Assembly (NCBI GenBank): GCA_019648995.1
Contig: BLXT01005159.1
Coordinates: 117,785 to 152,546, forward strand
Direction: 5' to 3'
Length of the DNA stretch: 34,762 nucleotides
DNA from: Plakobranchus ocellatus
Taxonomy: Eukaryota; Mollusca; Gastropoda; Plakobranchidae
This document shows positions 32,700 to 34,762 of this stretch, piece by piece. How positions within the stretch are numbered: the first letter of the stretch is position 1; the number at the start of each line of letters is the position of its first letter. The notes beneath the pieces are model-generated. The model was not told where the DNA came from. It was given only the letters and a program-made list of their open reading frames with translations, and searched no databases. Made by a program: the position numbers and the translations under genes.

Positions 32700-33923
32700 T
32701 ACAACGTTTTATCTCTTTTAAAAATTAGTCCGAAATTTATCAAGAGCTATTAAGCTGGAATTTTCTCTGTTAAAGATGCTGTTTGTTGAAAATTGTGAAA
32801 GGAATAATCAAATCATTAAAAAAAAAAATCGAATATCTGGGTAAGTTACTTAATTTTGGCAATCGATGTGCATTGGATGTTAAGGAAGAAAGAATAACAA
32901 GTACACAGTTTTTTCTGGAAGATAAGCGAAATTTAAAATAGTGGAAAAAAAAGAAGTACACCAATCTCAACAAAAGTAAGGTTTTAAAAACCTATGCATA
33001 GTTAATAACTAATTCTTTACATTTACTAAAACTGTATTTTCAAAAGATTAAGATGCAAAATAAATCGGGGGCGGCAGAAATGTGACCTGTCAGACAAATC
33101 TTGAGAATTTTCTTGACAGAGAAAGAAACACAAAGAAATCATTTGCAGAAAGTTTGTAGAAGTCTCTTATACAGACTGCGCGAAAACTATTGATGAACTT
33201 TTTAGGGCGCATCTGCGGTCACGGGGCCTTGAATGTCCAGCCTTCAGTAGAAAAGTTACAGGTGGTGAGGGATGGCGAGATCCGGGTAGGCAGAAAGTGA
33301 CGTTACTCATGAGAATGCAAAATGCTTGGGCACTAGGCTGTAAGACAATTTAACTTCTGAGTTTATCTGAGAATATATTTGTAAGGAGAGGCAATATCGC
33401 TGATGTATACATTTGTATTTGAAAAAAAAATGATCGAATAAGCCTTTTGAAATATGATTGCTTCAATTTTTCAAAGATATATAATAATGCCATCTTGTTT
33501 TCCAGTATTTGCGCCGTATTATTTTGGATACCCAAGCATTTTTTTTCTATTGCCTTCTTTTCAACACGAACAGATTACTAGTGTGCGACAAAGTTTAACT
33601 ACATGTACCTGGTCAATTTTATTACTCAATGAAAACTTCAAAGGTTTTTTAGAATCTACTTGCTTATATCATTTGTGTTGAATATGTTTACGACCTCAAC
33701 AGTTCCTACATTTCAACCCTGGTTTCACAGTGCCTGTTTTAAGTAGAATACAGATTCTTATAGCGTGGAGTGAAATTCATCAAACGCATATGCTCTTGAC
33801 ACAAGCCTATTCAAGTAAAAAAGAAGATTTATCAAGGGTTTTCAAGTTTCCCGAGATGTGCTTTTACTTATAATCAGTTTTTGCGAGCAAAAAACTTTGA
33901 ATCTGTGGAGCCAGTGATTGCTA
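32700..33923. other. Intergenic or intron, nothing firm
   Basis: AT-rich. A GC-richer patch at 33206-33290 follows tttttag and is open in two frames, without enough support to call an exon. Confidence 0.4.
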
Positions 33924-34231
33924 ACAAAATTGGCTCTTTCTGCATTCTCTCTCTCCTTTCGCTGAACTAGCAACATGAAATATTTCTATTCAAAGCATTT
34001 TCTCTCTCGCCTTTAGCTGGTCCAGCACAATACGAAAAAGCTGCCTGTGCTCGGCGAGCAAAATGAATATTTTTTTCACTTAAGTGCATTTTCTCTCACT
34101 TCTTCAGCTCGACTAACAAAACAGAATATTTTTTTACAAAAGTCATAAGGCCTTCTCTCTCCCACTTGAGGTAGCAAAATGAGCTTTTTCTACCAAAGAC
34201 AAATCTCTCGAGCTTGCTCCTTTAGCTCCAT
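33924..34231 (+). repeat. Degenerate 58-bp minisatellite
   Basis: Six tandem units start with (G/A)CAAxATGAA-like words at 33924, 33970, 34025, 34058, 34116 and 34174. Full units are 58 bp: a gcaaaatgaatattttttt block, then caaag/ttaag, then a cattttctctc pyrimidine block, then ttcagctcgacta. Units 1-3 are shortened (about 46, 55 and 33 bp). Units differ at many positions, so the array is old. No coding capacity. Confidence 0.75.
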
Positions 34232-34762
34232 CAAACCTCTATCTGCTGATTCGATTACAAACTGAGAGGATGAAAATAACTCGCTCATTTGCTCTACTGC
34301 AGAGATTTTCAGACTTCCATAGCAAAACTTAAATAAAAAAAATTCAAAGCGCCCCTAAGAGAGACTAACGTGAACGACCGTTGACCATTGCTATGTCCAT
34401 TATCTGTTCCAACGTTCACCCGATCGTTCTCCACTAACAGTCCTATAGCGACAGTCTCAACTTTAAAACCAATGTCAAATCTTGCTTCATCATTGCTTAG
34501 AGACTTGAGACCGAACGTCAATTCACTAGGAAATATTCTATTTTTATTGATGCAAATAAATATTATATTGACTTATAAGATCTATAACAACATTAACAAC
34601 GATATCAACCATGTAATTTGCAAAATTGCTTTCTGATAATATAAAAAAAATGAAATAAAACAAGCAACTTAAATGTAATTGAATTTTAAAGAGCAAGGAA
34701 TAACATCATCACTTGTATAACATTCTTTCTGTAATATCTTCATTGATTATTCTTATTTTATC
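34232..34762. other. Right edge, nothing recognised
   Basis: AT-rich. A GC-richer stretch (34350-34460) is open on both strands for about 70-80 codons without family resemblance. Confidence 0.45.

Noticed and set aside
33206-33290. GC-richer patch after tttttag that could be an exon
   Set aside because: Open in two frames but neither joins the candidate first exon at 32645 in phase; too short to support.
34309-34521. 70-codon minus-strand frame with Asp/Gly/Asn-rich section and partial palindromes
   Set aside because: Open on both strands, no family resemblance, and the inverted matches are only about 7 bases long.
1-34762. Endogenous virus, LTR element, Polinton or CRISPR array
   Set aside because: No reverse transcriptase with LTRs, capsid, envelope or regularly spaced repeat-spacer structure was seen.

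Overview
The window is AT-rich eukaryotic DNA with spliced genes, GT-AG introns, AATAAA signals, microsatellites, tRNA-derived SINE heads and short inverted-repeat transposons. Islands of the self-complementary word TAGATC, together with the protein families present, suggest a lophotrochozoan invertebrate, most likely a gastropod mollusc. That placement is inference. There are two N gaps (10410-10458 and 24036-24099) and one single N (9253).

Three genes are firmly recognised. (1) 675-887, plus strand: the last coding exon of an annexin, entering from the left edge. (2) 7164-5244, minus strand: both main coding exons of TMEM223, a mitochondrial inner-membrane protein, about 287 aa. (3) 13299-25891, plus strand: the complete eight-exon coding sequence of SAE1, the adenylating-domain subunit of the SUMO E1 enzyme, 334 aa. 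All exon phases close, and an AATAAA lies at 26052. These are unrelated housekeeping genes, and nothing suggests they work together.

Weaker gene-like signals are kept separate. They are: a two-exon 3' end of an unidentified gene (1459-2115); a TATA-preceded two-exon small ORF with a hydrophobic N-terminus (7776-8277), the best candidate for something undescribed; a possible first coding exon (32645-32698); and an open frame ending in a run of about 18 A (to 30176).

Non-genic layout: a dinucleotide repeat (about 179-270), a SINE (about 3900-4175), a possible LINE scrap in the TMEM223 intron, a three-copy tandem array upstream of SAE1 (11369-12945), a Harbinger-like MITE in SAE1 intron 1 (13544-13811), an opposite-strand SINE head (about 19260-19395) and a hAT-like MITE (21539-21795) in intron 5, a large CT microsatellite in intron 7, and a 58-bp minisatellite near the right edge (33924-34231). 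From 26 kb to the right edge I found no recognisable protein gene.

All calls come from reading and translating the sequence by eye. No similarity search was run.
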